The notes: generated by a model from the letters alone, not told the origin. Positions 7,893-17,183 are shown, numbered from the stretch's first letter. The stretch: DNA of 64,000 nt from Catonia carolina (GCA_035578175.1 JAQMRL010000008.1:10329963-10393962); one strand, 5' to 3'. Program-made: numbers and translations.

Positions 7893-8169
7893 CTCATTTT
7901 TATGAAATTCGTAGTACGTTGAATATTAACAGTAGAAATTTAAAAAATTTTCGATGGAAAATAAATTAATTTTTCTATATTTTATCTGAGTTGTATGTAA
8001 TACACTTTTTATTAAAATAATACTAAAATTTTTTATCTTCATGATTTGTATCTAATGTAATCATTTTATTAGAATTTTAGCATTGTATAATTAAAATTGC
8101 TTTTTTTTAAAAAAAACCGTGGTCAACTAAATCATATTTTACATATCTATTATTGTTTTTTTTAGAAAA
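7893..8169. other. AT-rich spacer ending in a 3' splice-site-like tract
   Basis: No gene seen. The right end (ATTGTTTTTTTTAG, AG at 8164-8165) is a strong polypyrimidine-AG sequence five bases from the next ATG. Confidence 0.4.
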
Positions 8170-8475
8170 ATGAACACTGGAACCATTTGTAATAAATGTG
8201 AAGATAATTTCTGCTATCGATGCATGAAACAATTTCCGTGTGCATATCTATTTAATAGACATTTATTAGAAAAACAATGCAAAATACATGAAATGCACAA
8301 AAATAAGTAGGACTATGGTACCACCCATAGACCGGAATTTTGTGGACGATATGGTACCACAAATACGTGTATGAGATGTTTAGGCAAAATGTGTAAGCGA
8401 GTAAAAAATTGTACCGAACTTAAATGTAGATTCTGTAAAGCAGAAGTGGTGTTAGATTTGCAACTTGATCAGTGA
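8170..8475 (+). pseudogene. Cys-rich zinc-binding-like ORF interrupted by one TAG
   Basis: The frame from ATG 8170 stays open to TGA 8473-8475 (102 codons) except for a single TAG at 8308-8310. The first half has a C-x2-C-x4-C-x2-C cluster (residues 7-18) plus Cys24, Cys37 and His40. The part after the TAG has a similar CMRCLGKMC cluster and then C-x4-C-x2-C, so the protein looks like two related zinc-binding units. Protein-like Cys spacing on both sides of the stop shows that it was one gene. Either a point mutation killed it or the stop is bypassed; the base after TAG (G) and the AAG before it give no known readthrough context. Function unknown. Confidence 0.6.
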
Positions 8476-8575
8476 AATCACTTTATTATCAGATATATAT
8501 ATAAATGTAGCTTACTTATCGTTAATTTCATTAACGATTTTTATTGTGATTTTTATCATTTTTTTTAGATTAAAA

Positions 8576-9382
8576 ATGGAAAATAACAATAATAAAAAAC
8601 CGTTACTGCCGCTGATTATGGACATGTATTTTCTAGGGATCACATCTATTAATATGTGGCGGGATGTATTGAGCGAATTAAAAACCATTAAAATAATTAG
8701 GGAAAATTCTGATTTATCAGAATTAAAAAATAAAATAATTAACATAGCAGACGTAATGGTAAGAAGCATTAATTTAACTATAACTAATACGCACGCATTG
8801 GAAAAATCTAAAAAAAAAATAATGTCATTTCCGTTTTTATTAATACTTTTAGAGAGGTTAGAATTTAACTTATTAAATAAACCATATGAAACTGAATCCA
8901 TGGAAATACTTAAAAATATCCTCAAGGATATTATCACAGGTATAAAGAATAAAAATACAGCTAACGATGATGATGATGATGATGATGAGGATGATGACGG
9001 TGATGAAGGCTTGACGCCATATGTAACCGTTCAAAATATTGTACACTACATTTTTGAATCAAATAAGGGGGTATGTGATGAAAATGTGGAAATTGTAGAT
9101 AGTTGTAGTGAAGAGGAGGGTGATGAAGAGAGCCAGGATCAGGAAAATGGGGAGGAAGAGGGTGATGAAGAGAGCCAGGATCAGGAAAATGGGGGGGAAG
9201 AGGGTGATGAAGAGAGCCAGGATCAGGAAAATAAAACTAACAATAAAGGTTCTGATGAACCAGAAAATGGGGGTGGAAGGGGAAGGGAATTATTTCCACA
9301 AATGGAAGAAATGGAATTCATATTAAAAGTCGGTGTGGAATTAATACCCGTAATGAAAAACAAAAAAATGAAATTGAAATAA
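8576..9382 (+). CDS. 268-aa acidic protein with Asp run and 14-residue repeats
   Basis: The frame is open upstream to a TTG at 8465, but ATG 8576, seven bases after a strong acceptor (ATCATTTTTTTTAG, AG at 8567-8568), is the better start. Residues 1-128 are helical; 131-145 is an Asp/Glu run from GAT repeats; 153-161 (VQNIVHYIF) and 171-182 (VEIVDSCSEEEG) mirror the protein at 5599-6348. Three near-identical EEEGDEESQDQENG units follow, then a short basic C-terminus (KNKKMKLK). Likely a nuclear acidic protein; the role is not deducible. The frame survives despite repeats, which argues for translation. Confidence 0.6.
   Translation: MENNNNKKPLLPLIMDMYFLGITSINMWRDVLSELKTIKIIRENSDLSELKNKIINIADVMVRSINLTITNTHALEKSKKKIMSFPFLLILLERLEFNLLNKPYETESMEILKNILKDIITGIKNKNTANDDDDDDDEDDDGDEGLTPYVTVQNIVHYIFESNKGVCDENVEIVDSCSEEEGDEESQDQENGEEEGDEESQDQENGGEEGDEESQDQENKTNNKGSDEPENGGGRGRELFPQMEEMEFILKVGVELIPVMKNKKMKLK
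9111..9232 (+). repeat. Three 42-bp in-frame coding repeats
   Basis: A GAGGGTGATGAAGAGAGCCA-type unit is repeated three times with a 42-bp period, encoding 14-residue Glu/Gln-rich repeats. Low divergence suggests recent expansion. Confidence 0.85.
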
Positions 9383-9513
9383 TTTTTTTGGTTTTTTCAT
9401 TTGCTTATAAATTTAAAAAAATATTATGTCATTTTCCATTTTTAATTATAATTTAAATATTATTTTTTCAATGCATCAATTTAGTTATTGTTAATTTTAT
9501 TTTATTATCAGAT

Positions 9514-10016
9514 ATAAATGTAACTTAACTTAAATACTTTTTGAGCGGGGTATTAATTTATCTCCTCAATTTTTTTTAAATATCATGAATTTTGTATTCA
9601 ACTGTAATTTACAGTGTAATGAAGTTGCCGAAAGCCGTCACCGCTTTTTTGCCGTGGCGGAATTTGGCAATTTCATTCACAGTAAAATCGGTTAATACTC
9701 GATTCATTAACGATTTATTATCGTATTTTTTATTGTGATTTTTTATCACTTTATTATTATTGTTAAATATAAATGTAACTTAATACTTTTTGAGCGGGGT
9801 ATTAATTTATCTCCTCAATTTTTTTTAAATATCATGAATTTTGTATTCAACTGTAATTTACAGTGTAATGAAGTTGCCGAAAGCCGTCACCGCTTTTTTG
9901 CCGTGGCGGAATTTGGCAATTTCATTCACAGTAAAATCGGTTAATACTCGATTCATTAACGATTTATTATCGTATTTTTTATTGTGATTTTTTATCACTT
10001 TATTATTATTATTTAT
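9514..10016. repeat. Two 249-bp direct repeats, each with a long imperfect hairpin
   Basis: Two nearly identical units (TTGAGCGGGG at 9541 and 9790). Each contains a ~36-bp imperfect inverted repeat: arms about 9608-9644 / 9651-9686 and 9857-9893 / 9900-9935, with a T6 loop and a GC-rich tip (GCCGTCACCGC / GCCGTGGCGG) in otherwise AT-rich DNA. The tail of each unit (CATTAACGATTT, then TTATTGTGATTTTTTATCA) resembles the sequence just before the acceptor at 8568. A replication origin, regulatory block or decayed terminal repeat are all possible. The frame through copy two (9735-9944) is not a credible gene. Confidence 0.75.
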
Positions 10017-10380
10017 ATAGATATTTTATGTAAAATATTACGCTTACCTGCTTAAAATTTTTGAATTTTTTTTGTTGACTTAACTTTTTTCGTAATAAAT
10101 GATATTAATAATGTATTTATTTTATTCGAAAATATATATTAGATATTAGATATTTATATAGATAGTTTATGTAAAATATTATGCTTAACTTTTTTCGTAA
10201 TAAATGTTATTAATAATGTATTTATTCAAAAATGTATATTAGATATTTATATAAATATTATGCTTACTTGCTTAAAATTCTTGAATTTTTTTGTAATAAA
10301 TGTTATTAATAATGTATGTAAAATATTATGCTTAACTTTTTTCGTAATAAATGTTATTAATAATGTATTTATTTTATGAA
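10015..10380. repeat. AT-rich degenerate tandem repeats
   Basis: About four partial copies of a unit containing GTAAAATATTATGCTTAACT, TTTTTTCGTAATAAATGTTA and TTAATAATGTATTTATT, with deletions between copies. No coding potential. Confidence 0.7.
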
Positions 10381-10906
10381 ACACTGTTTGTAAAATTTAT
10401 TTTTCCTAAACTAAATTCCTGATCCTAAAAATTAAGAGATGTGTTGTAAAAGCTGACACTATAGAAATGAAGGCAGCATGTATTTTAAAAGCATCAATCG
10501 ATTTTATCACAAAAGCGAGCGCTAACAAAAAACAATATTGAGTTTAATTATTAATTGAACTCTACAATCAATAATAAATACAAAAGCACAATATCTTTGT
10601 TACAAAACCAGTCGTTAAAGTAAATATAGGGAACTTAATTACTGTTTATTACTGGTACGAAGGGGTTTGTATAAAAACCAACTCCCCTCAGAAAAAACTT
10701 AATTGATCGATGATGTTAATTACATGTTTAACAATGAAAAAATGAAAGAGTGTATTTTTTAACTGTTGTAACTTTTGAACAAATTGTTCGATTTTAAAAA
10801 TTAAAACAGATAATTTCTCAGCTTGATAAGAGGTAACTTTTACCGTTTAATAAAAAAACAATATATAATTCATTATCTCTTGAATTCAGATACATTTGAT
10901 CTCATC
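10381..10906 (+). promoter_or_regulatory. Leader region of the 404-aa gene with TATA-like box
   Basis: No gene up to 10906. TATAAAAA at 10670-10677 is followed by TCAG at 10688-10691, only about 20 bases on, so a weak core-promoter candidate. A donor-like AGAGGTAACT (GT at 10833) and an acceptor-like CTCTTGAATTCAG (ending 10890), 16 bases before ATG 10907, could bound a 58-base leader intron. The TTG-initiated extension of the frame to 10823 is not used in this reading. Confidence 0.35.
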
Positions 10907-12121
10907 ATGTCCGATATATACACATACCCCGATATTACACATTTCAATCTTGCACCGGCTTTAAAAACAAAACCTAAATCCAATCTTTGTACAAAATATT
11001 TTAACAAGAAACAAACATTTTGTGGAAATTATTGCAGTCCAAGCGGAACCGAAGGAGGTAAGTATTACAGAAGATGTAAAAAACATCCTCATTTGCGAAA
11101 TAAACAACAACCATTGGTAATAATTATTATGATAGTTTCAGAAATGAAAATATTTAATAAAATGCGGTGGATAAAATTTTTTGAAGATATTGAGAGTAGT
11201 AAATTGGCAGTAGAGTTATACATCTATCATGAATTGATGTATAAAACAACCGTACGACATTCGTGGAATTTATTATCAAGATTTCGTCCTTATCCAAAAA
11301 AACATAAATATAAAATAATTTCTTTACAGAATGCACACGGTACGTTACGACTAGCTAACGTGATGAATAACATGTTACAATATTCAATTAATCATGGTGC
11401 TAATGTTCAAAATGTGATCACAATTACAGAAAGTTCGATTCCAATACGATCAGCTAAAACGATATACAGAGAAGCTTTAAAGTATGGAAATAAATGTGCC
11501 ATTGATGTTAGTTTTAATGTAAAATATTCAGCTCAAATACCAAAATCTATTAGCGCTCTCGGTAAAAAGGAATTTACGGCTGTTAACAATCACGCGCAAG
11601 GTTTGTATTCTAAAGCTTTTCTTCAAACCGCATTACCCACACTCCAGTTACAGTGTGAAAAATTTGGGTTAGTATTTCATAAAGGTGTTTTTGAAATAAA
11701 AAACCAATCGTTATATAAAAGCTGGGAAACTTATACTGGCGCCATGGCGGATGAATTTTGGCTTTTGAACAGTTATCTGATTAACATGTTTGAATTAAAA
11801 AAGAATACTCCATTCCGTCCCATTACCAATCTAAAAACCAACTATATAGCGGACATGCCGCGAAATGATATGTTCATTGTCGCATCCATTCCTGAATGGC
11901 GAAACAATGTGAAGCGTACTGCCATCTTCACCGATTGGCTTACTAAACAAATCATTCCAATATATGATAAATACATGAAACAATATTATAGAAAACTAAT
12001 TGAATCACATCCTGCTTCGGCAAAAATGGGGCTATTCGTGTCTCTGGACGATGTTGCACGATTCCTAAGAAAATATAAAAAACATGCTTTGTTTTTTCGT
12101 TCGGTAAAACAACAATATTAA
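10907..12121 (+). CDS. 404-aa protein: N-terminal zinc module plus GT14-like region
   Basis: Residues about 22-55 hold CTKYFNKKQTFCGNYC followed by YYRRCKKHPH, the C...C...C...C-x2-H layout of a small zinc module common in large DNA viruses. The rest recalls the core-2/I-branching glycosyltransferase pattern (GT14): RWIKFFEDIES..AVELYIYHE, GTLRLANVMNNMLQYS, VITITESSIPI..AKTIY and TGAMADEFWLLNSYL correspond in order to the W..FF...IYIH, LL..A, LSESCIPL..IY and DE.Y blocks of that family. GT14 enzymes add GlcNAc or xylose to glycans. I rate this as a pattern match that needs a profile search. There is no signal peptide or membrane anchor, unusual for a Golgi enzyme but seen in viral cytosolic versions. 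The frame is intact. Confidence 0.55.
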   Translation: MSDIYTYPDITHFNLAPALKTKPKSNLCTKYFNKKQTFCGNYCSPSGTEGGKYYRRCKKHPHLRNKQQPLVIIIMIVSEMKIFNKMRWIKFFEDIESSKLAVELYIYHELMYKTTVRHSWNLLSRFRPYPKKHKYKIISLQNAHGTLRLANVMNNMLQYSINHGANVQNVITITESSIPIRSAKTIYREALKYGNKCAIDVSFNVKYSAQIPKSISALGKKEFTAVNNHAQGLYSKAFLQTALPTLQLQCEKFGLVFHKGVFEIKNQSLYKSWETYTGAMADEFWLLNSYLINMFELKKNTPFRPITNLKTNYIADMPRNDMFIVASIPEWRNNVKRTAIFTDWLTKQIIPIYDKYMKQYYRKLIESHPASAKMGLFVSLDDVARFLRKYKKHALFFRSVKQQY

Positions 12122-12176
12122 TTATATAAAATGGAATGATTTTGATATGAGATACATCATTTGGTTTGCAAACACC

Positions 12177-12839
12177 ATGGAGTACTTTTGTGACGTTCAA
12201 GGATTCCTAGGTAATAACAGAAAGTTCATTTTCAAAGAATTAGCAATTATTTCTTGCGATCATGGAAAAACAATGAATGCTCATTACCTGTTCAAACCAC
12301 CGTTTCCATTTTCCGGTTTGTCAGGGAAAATGCAGAAAATGGCAAAATGGTTACGTAACATACATCACGGATTAGATTGGAACTGTGGTATACATGATAT
12401 AACAGAGATAGCAGAAATTTTCGATAGTATCCATGAAGGAAAAATCTATGTAAAAGGACAACAAAAAATTGAATGGATTAAAGATCACGTAAAATCGACC
12501 AATGTATCAATTATCGATATAGAATCATATGGGTGTCCAAGATTAAGTCAACTCAGAGCAACGTATCAACTAGACAGACAGAAAAAGTGCGGTTTTATTC
12601 ACTCGTTGGGCATTGTTTGTGCTTATGAAAACGTTAGAATCCTGTTTCATTGGTGGCGAGACAATAAACCGAATTATATCAATACTATTTGTTTGAATGT
12701 GAACCTGGTGAAAAATAATACCGACCAACAACGTTGTCAAGAACATTTTTGGTGGCGTGAAGATTCAGATTGTGGTGATGATTTTGACGGTCCTAATCCG
12801 TTGAAAAAGAACTGTTTGTTATGCAATGATATGTTTTAA
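12177..12839 (+). CDS. 220-aa DVQGF-type protein of arthropod viral elements
   Basis: ATG 12177 (ACCATGG, a good context) is preferred to the in-frame ATG at 12147. The N-terminus CDVQGF...FIFKELAII, then HYLFKPPFPF, AKWLRNIHHGLDWNCG, VKGQQKIEWI, NVSIIDIESYGCPRL, a terminal CGFIHSLGIVCAYENVRIL and Cys-rich tail form a pattern I know from uncharacterised proteins near arthropod viral elements. The order of D-x-Q near the start, an IDIE core and H....CAYENV near the end vaguely recalls DEDDh exonucleases with changed catalytic residues; that is speculative. It starts 55 bases after the previous stop and probably shares its transcript. No disruption seen. Confidence 0.6.
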   Translation: MEYFCDVQGFLGNNRKFIFKELAIISCDHGKTMNAHYLFKPPFPFSGLSGKMQKMAKWLRNIHHGLDWNCGIHDITEIAEIFDSIHEGKIYVKGQQKIEWIKDHVKSTNVSIIDIESYGCPRLSQLRATYQLDRQKKCGFIHSLGIVCAYENVRILFHWWRDNKPNYINTICLNVNLVKNNTDQQRCQEHFWWREDSDCGDDFDGPNPLKKNCLLCNDMF

Positions 12840-12897
12840 TTATAATGATTTTAAAAGACTCATATATTTTTCTAGAAAAAAACAACATAATCCTAAA

Positions 12898-12984
12898 ATG
12901 GATTTAAGACATAAATTATTTGTTAAACTGGTATTGAAAAAAAGTAAACTAGCTCTGTTTAATAAACAAAAACTTTATTTTTAA
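12898..12984 (+). CDS. 28-aa basic mini-ORF
   Basis: ATG 12898 follows a polypyrimidine-AG (ATATTTTTCTAG) by about 22 bases, like the genes upstream. The peptide is Lys/Leu-rich and amphipathic (LFVKLVLKKSKLALF). Short enough to be chance; noted because the layout repeats that of its neighbours. Confidence 0.25.
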   Translation: MDLRHKLFVKLVLKKSKLALFNKQKLYF

Positions 12985-13097
12985 AATTATTATAAATAAA
13001 TCTTTTTATGCTAAAGTTGTGATGTTCATTTTTATGTTCCATATCCTGTGTCATAACATGTAATTACATGTGCTTGTGCCTGTAAAAAGTTCTCTGT

Positions 13098-13472
13098 TTA
13101 AATGAGTTCGCTTGACATTTCCTCCAAAATTCTTTTCTTGTAATAATTCATATATGAATAATTGCAATACGAATAGGCGGCATTTTCGCTTGCGAACACT
13201 CTAAGCGTACGGTGTTCCCAACCATCTCGTAAGGTCATGTCTATAGTATGGTGGAGGGACACCGGCTTGTATTCAATCGTCTCTAATCGTCTCTTGTTTT
13301 TAAACTCATGCCTTTTGATGTATGCCAAGTACAGTGTACATCCGCATGAATGTCGTGCCAAATGGAGTAATGTATCAATGTCATAGGAAATCTCATCATG
13401 CTTTAACAGCGTATTAATAATGACACACCACGATTGTTGTTCAAGAGTAATACACTTATCGTCACGCTCCAT
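13098..13472 (-). CDS. 124-aa minus-strand ORF, unknown
   Basis: The frame is open from a TTG at 13562, with the first ATG at about 13472; TAA at 13098-13100. The composition is protein-like, with Cys, Tyr, His and Trp spread through it (LARHSCGCTLYLAYIKRHEF, SYCNYSYMNYYKKRI). No family recognised. It is higher in GC than the viral genes to its left and convergent with them. It may be a last gene of the viral block on the opposite strand or a remnant of an unrelated element. Confidence 0.35.
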   Translation of the reverse strand: MERDDKCITLEQQSWCVIINTLLKHDEISYDIDTLLHLARHSCGCTLYLAYIKRHEFKNKRRLETIEYKPVSLHHTIDMTLRDGWEHRTLRVFASENAAYSYCNYSYMNYYKKRILEEMSSELI

Positions 13473-13562
13473 AAGTGGTGTCTGTCTAATGGCGTATGCT
13501 ATTAAAATAATGCCAGGTTGGCGGGTTTGCCACCACGACGCCTCGTGTCTTGTCGGAGGCAA

Positions 13563-14235
13563 CCTTATGATTAATTAACTTGTTGTGAAGACCTTCAATG
13601 AGTTGGAATTATTATTATTAACTCATCACGTTGTATAAACATGTGCAATGGATTATTTGCGTTATGTATGACAGTACTGGGTTTTTTTCCTGTGTACGAC
13701 GTCACTGTGACGTCGTGTGAGGGTGATGCGTCAGAGGGGGAGTGTCAGAGGTTGGAAAAGCCATGGAAAAGCCTGAAAAGGCCTAATTTGTCGCAAAAAG
13801 AACACAAGCTATCTACTGATCAGAATAGGTCGGTACAGACTTGTATATCGCCCTACCAAAGTAGACATCCCATGTGAGGTTCCGAGTTGGACACGGACAG
13901 TAACAGGTCACGAACTCATTATTAAATGACAGTCACGCTTTCTTTCATTCTGGAATACCTATTCTAAAGGATACAACAACAGTATTCAATTTCATACAAT
14001 CTATTCTATTAGAATATTTAGTGTCAGTAGTTGACCAAAAAAGCCGATTCCAAACCTATTATTAAAATGTATACATTATAATAAACCTCGGGTTACGAAC
14101 GCACACTTAAAAAGCTCATACGATATAAATTATGACAACTTGCATATTGGCAAACATTTTTACAACAATATTTGCATTATTTTTTTTTCTTTTTTTCCGC
14201 CCTGGAGACTCCAGGAGGAGTACAGGACATGTAAA
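13563..14235. other. Non-coding stretch with a 21-bp CRE-like palindrome
   Basis: ACGACGTCAC, one central T, then GTGACGTCGT at 13696-13716 is a perfect 10+1+10 palindrome with two overlapping GACGTC cores, similar to CREB/ATF sites. A 78-codon frame (13641-13877) runs through it without recognisable features. Nothing else seen up to the first repeat. Confidence 0.4.
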
Positions 14236-14390
14236 AAAAGTCGTCCGACCCGGTTTTAAGAAAATCGCAAAAAGTGAAAAATGACACGAAAAACTACTAT
14301 TTCTGGTTGACCGATTTTGATGAAAATGTTCGTGTCAAGTCCGGTAGTAGTATCTATCTTAAGTTTCAAGTTTCAATTTCACACATAGTA
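14236..14390 (+). repeat. Hel-1 internal fragment
   Basis: Holds the Hel-1 internal block GACCGATTTTGATGAAAATG and the following TTCGTGTC...GGTAGTAGT segment only; both ends are lost. Confidence 0.6.
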
Positions 14391-14473
14391 CAAAACATTT
14401 TAGTTGAAAAATAACATCTGTACAAAATGTTTTGTTTTAATTATTTCCTTTAAAAATATATACGTACTTCTTA

Positions 14474-14816
14474 GTTGCAGGGCTAAACTAAATAGTTCTG
14501 TTTCTTATCACATGGTCAGCCAATTAAATGACTGAATCATTTACGAACAGAAGAGGTAGAGGTGTAAAAGACACTAATTAGAGTTATCTCGTCTGAAAGT
14601 AATGGATTTCATTATACAGTCAAACCCTGTGGTGAATGAAGTGAAAGTGTCATTTGCAGAGTGGAAAATATATGCTTTTCAGTGGGCCTGGCATGCTGAT
14701 AAGTGTACTTTTCCACTCAGTGAGGAAGGCGATGTAAACCACCTAACTCCTCGTTTTACTTAGTAAAACCTCTACAGGTTCAAACCAGCCTTTTGGCTGA
14801 TAACCTTAACAACATG
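14474..14816 (+). mobile_element. SINE-A copy
   Basis: SINE-A is a ~400-bp element reading GCCCATAACAGACAGGTGGA at the 5' end and GACCTAAACAACA at the 3' end, with GGTTCAAACC near the tail. This copy lacks the first ~40 bases. Open frames of ~75-105 codons seen in several copies come from its conserved sequence, not from genes. Confidence 0.75.
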
Positions 14817-15299
14817 TACTTCTATTAAATTAAGAAGGAATTACAAAATAAAAATTAATTTTAGATAATTTTATACAAGAAAATTAATTACCATGAACTA
14901 ACAGAAAAAGTAACCTGAGAAAATTATAAACCATTTTATGTACAGATTACTTTTTCAATGCCTTTCGTGTTTGTATTAATCACATATTTTTATAAGAGTG
15001 ATAAAAAGTCGTCCGACGTATTTTATAATTGTAGCGAACTCCACAAGATCAATTACTTGAGTTATTTAAAAAGAGAGACATTTAATAAACAAGAAGTAGA
15101 CTACATAAATCTTGTAGAATAGACGAAGAAAATTTCTTATAATATGTCCAGTCGTACATCTTAATTAGTTTACGCATACTTAATTAGTTACTAGTTTGTT
15201 AGTTATACAGTTAGTTTATTTACCTAGGTATTTAAAATTTTAATCTGTAAGATTATTAAGTAAGTTTAATACAAACATTGACAAACGAGAAAAAATTTG

Positions 15300-15502
15300 T
15301 TTAGGTCATCAGCCGAAAGGCTGGTTTGGATCTCTAGAGGCTTTACTAATTAAAACGAGGAGTGGGTTCGAATCCCACTCAGGCACGGCATATTTTCATA
15401 CGTTAAAAAAACATTTCATCCGCCATTTTATATAGTTACACCACAACGTCGTCGCTAATGACCGTTGCAGTGATGCGACGTTAAATAAATAAATAAATAA
15501 AA
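15300..15502 (+). mobile_element. Chimeric SINE-A / SINE-B fragment
   Basis: A reversed SINE-A tail (15300-15361, CAGCCGAAAGGCTGG) runs directly into a SINE-B body from its B box GGGTTCGAATCCC on, ending in (TAAA)n at about 15484-15502. The tRNA-like A-box half of SINE-B is replaced. Confidence 0.6.
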
Positions 15503-15614
15503 GAAACGAAAAGAATTGAAAAGAATGGAATTTTTAGAAAAACCTGAAAGAAATTTTTAACGGTTCCATGTACCTGAAAAATTTCACTGGACAGTAAACT
15601 ATACGCCTCCATTT

Positions 15615-15745
15615 TTACTTTCTCTTGCCTATATCAATATATAGGAAGGAAATATTGTTTTCATGTCGATTTTTCGAAATTGAGTTTTCACCGGATGTAC
15701 ACGTTTGCTGACCTCCTGAACCAAAAAAAGAATTTTTTAGCGATT

Positions 15746-15786
<41 letters not shown>

Positions 15787-15860
15787 GTACGTGCGCGCGC
15801 GCACCGAACATCGTACGAAGTTAAAAATTGAAACTTAAGTTAGGTACTACTAGAGGATCC
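15615..15860 (-). mobile_element. Hel-1 fragment with (GT)n
   Basis: Minus-orientation 5' end (TTTACTTTCTCTTGCC), the TTTTCATGTCGATTTTTCGA block and a GT microsatellite at 15748-15790; the rest is missing. Confidence 0.65.
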
Positions 15861-16141
15861 GACACTTTTATATCGAAATTTTATAAATTAAAACCAAGAA
15901 AATATCTTTTTAAATGTTTGTATACACCCAGTTTTGAGCCTCTCCACAATTCTCTTCTTTCCACAGACAAATAAATAGTAAGTGAAGAAAAATAACTTTT
16001 TACAAAATATATAATTCCACAATCACAACGCGAGATCAGAATTGGCAATTTTCGTAGGCGCGCTAACAGAGTGCAAGGGGTCTAACAGATGAGACCCGAA
16101 CTATTTTTTGTAGCCCTGTAACTAGCAGATCGAGTGAAATT

Positions 16142-17110
16142 TAAGGGGAGACTGTGTGATGGTTTTCGCTGAAAATTTTGATTTTCGGTTTTTTTATGTT
16201 ATTCAATAGTTTAGACCTAGATCTACCACAAAAACATTAATTTACGACAAAAAAATGATTTTAATGAAAAAATTTAAGTTTTATCACGTTTATCCAAAAA
16301 AATTAACGTGTCGCCAAAAACAAATATTTTTCATATTTTTTTACTGCTCGTTTTAGTGAAAAAAGAATTTTAGTTCCTTTAAAATATCTGCTTCACTTTT
16401 TTTAATATTCTCCGCTGTTGGTGCAGCTTTCTAACCAACTGTTGACTGAAACAAACTTGTTTGTGTACATTTTGTTTTTTATTTGTGCCTTTTCCCATAA
16501 ATTTAGGTATTTAACACTTAGGTACGTTTTTCTCAGAAACCATTTAACCTACCAGGCTGAAATTTTTACCAGTTAATTATCATGTACATGCACATTCACC
16601 GACATTGTTTTAACTATCTCAGCTGCTAAAAACATTAGCAATATGCATAAAAACCCACCGGGTTGGTCTGGAGGTAAAGTCGTCTCCAAAATCAGCTGTT
16701 TAACAGCTGATTTTCGGAGACGAAGGTTCCTGGTTCAAATCCTAGTAAAGGTAGTTACTTTTATACGGATTTGAATACTAGACATAGATTACAGGTGTAC
16801 TTTGATGTTTGGGGTTCAATTAACCATACTTTCTCAGGAGTTGTCGACCTGGGTCTGTACAAGACTATATCTCCTTTACACGTCATACACATAATTCTTA
16901 TCTCATTGGGTCATGGGGTTGCTTATTGTTCTGAATTGAACAGATTGCAACGTACACATATTAGGAATTGGAAAAAAATGCATAAAACGTAGAAAAAATT
17001 GTAAAAATTTTGTGTTATTTGTTATTCTTTTAAAAAATGTATGGTCCAACCGATTAACTTGAAAAAATGTTAGTAGCTAAAACCACCCTACAACTCAAAG
17101 GGTTAATGTC
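16142..17110 (+). mobile_element. TTAA-1 MITE interrupted by a SINE-C
   Basis: Starts TTAAGGGGAGACTG and carries TGAAAATTTTGATTTTCGG; it continues after the SINE-C insertion up to about 17110, where its end is lost. TTAA-1 is a ~0.75-1 kb non-coding element bounded by TTAAGGGGAGACT inverted ends, as expected for a non-autonomous piggyBac-type transposon, although piggyBac ends normally start CCC. Confidence 0.6.
16653..16977 (+). mobile_element. SINE-C insertion with 10-bp target duplication
   Basis: Flanked by ATGCATAAAA at 16643-16652 and 16978-16987, so a clean retroposition. tRNA-like head: A-box-like TGGTCTGGAGGTAAAGTCG, then a hairpin CTCCAAAATCAGCTGTT / AACAGCTGATTTTCGGAG, then B box GGTTCAAATCC, then a unique body ending GCAACGTACACATATTAGGA and an A-rich tail. 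Confidence 0.8.
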
Positions 17111-17183
17111 AAACAATACTATCTACAATAACCTAATTTTTCAGGAGAGCCATCAACATTTATTTACCATTTACCATTGCTGT

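Noticed and set aside
9735..9944. 69-codon frame in the hairpin repeat
   Set aside because: Created by the 249-bp repeat; the first repeat copy does not keep the same start.
13641..13877. 78-aa frame with a hydrophobic N-terminus
   Set aside because: Looks like a signal peptide at first, but the rest has no family resemblance and the DNA includes a palindrome; not enough support for a gene.
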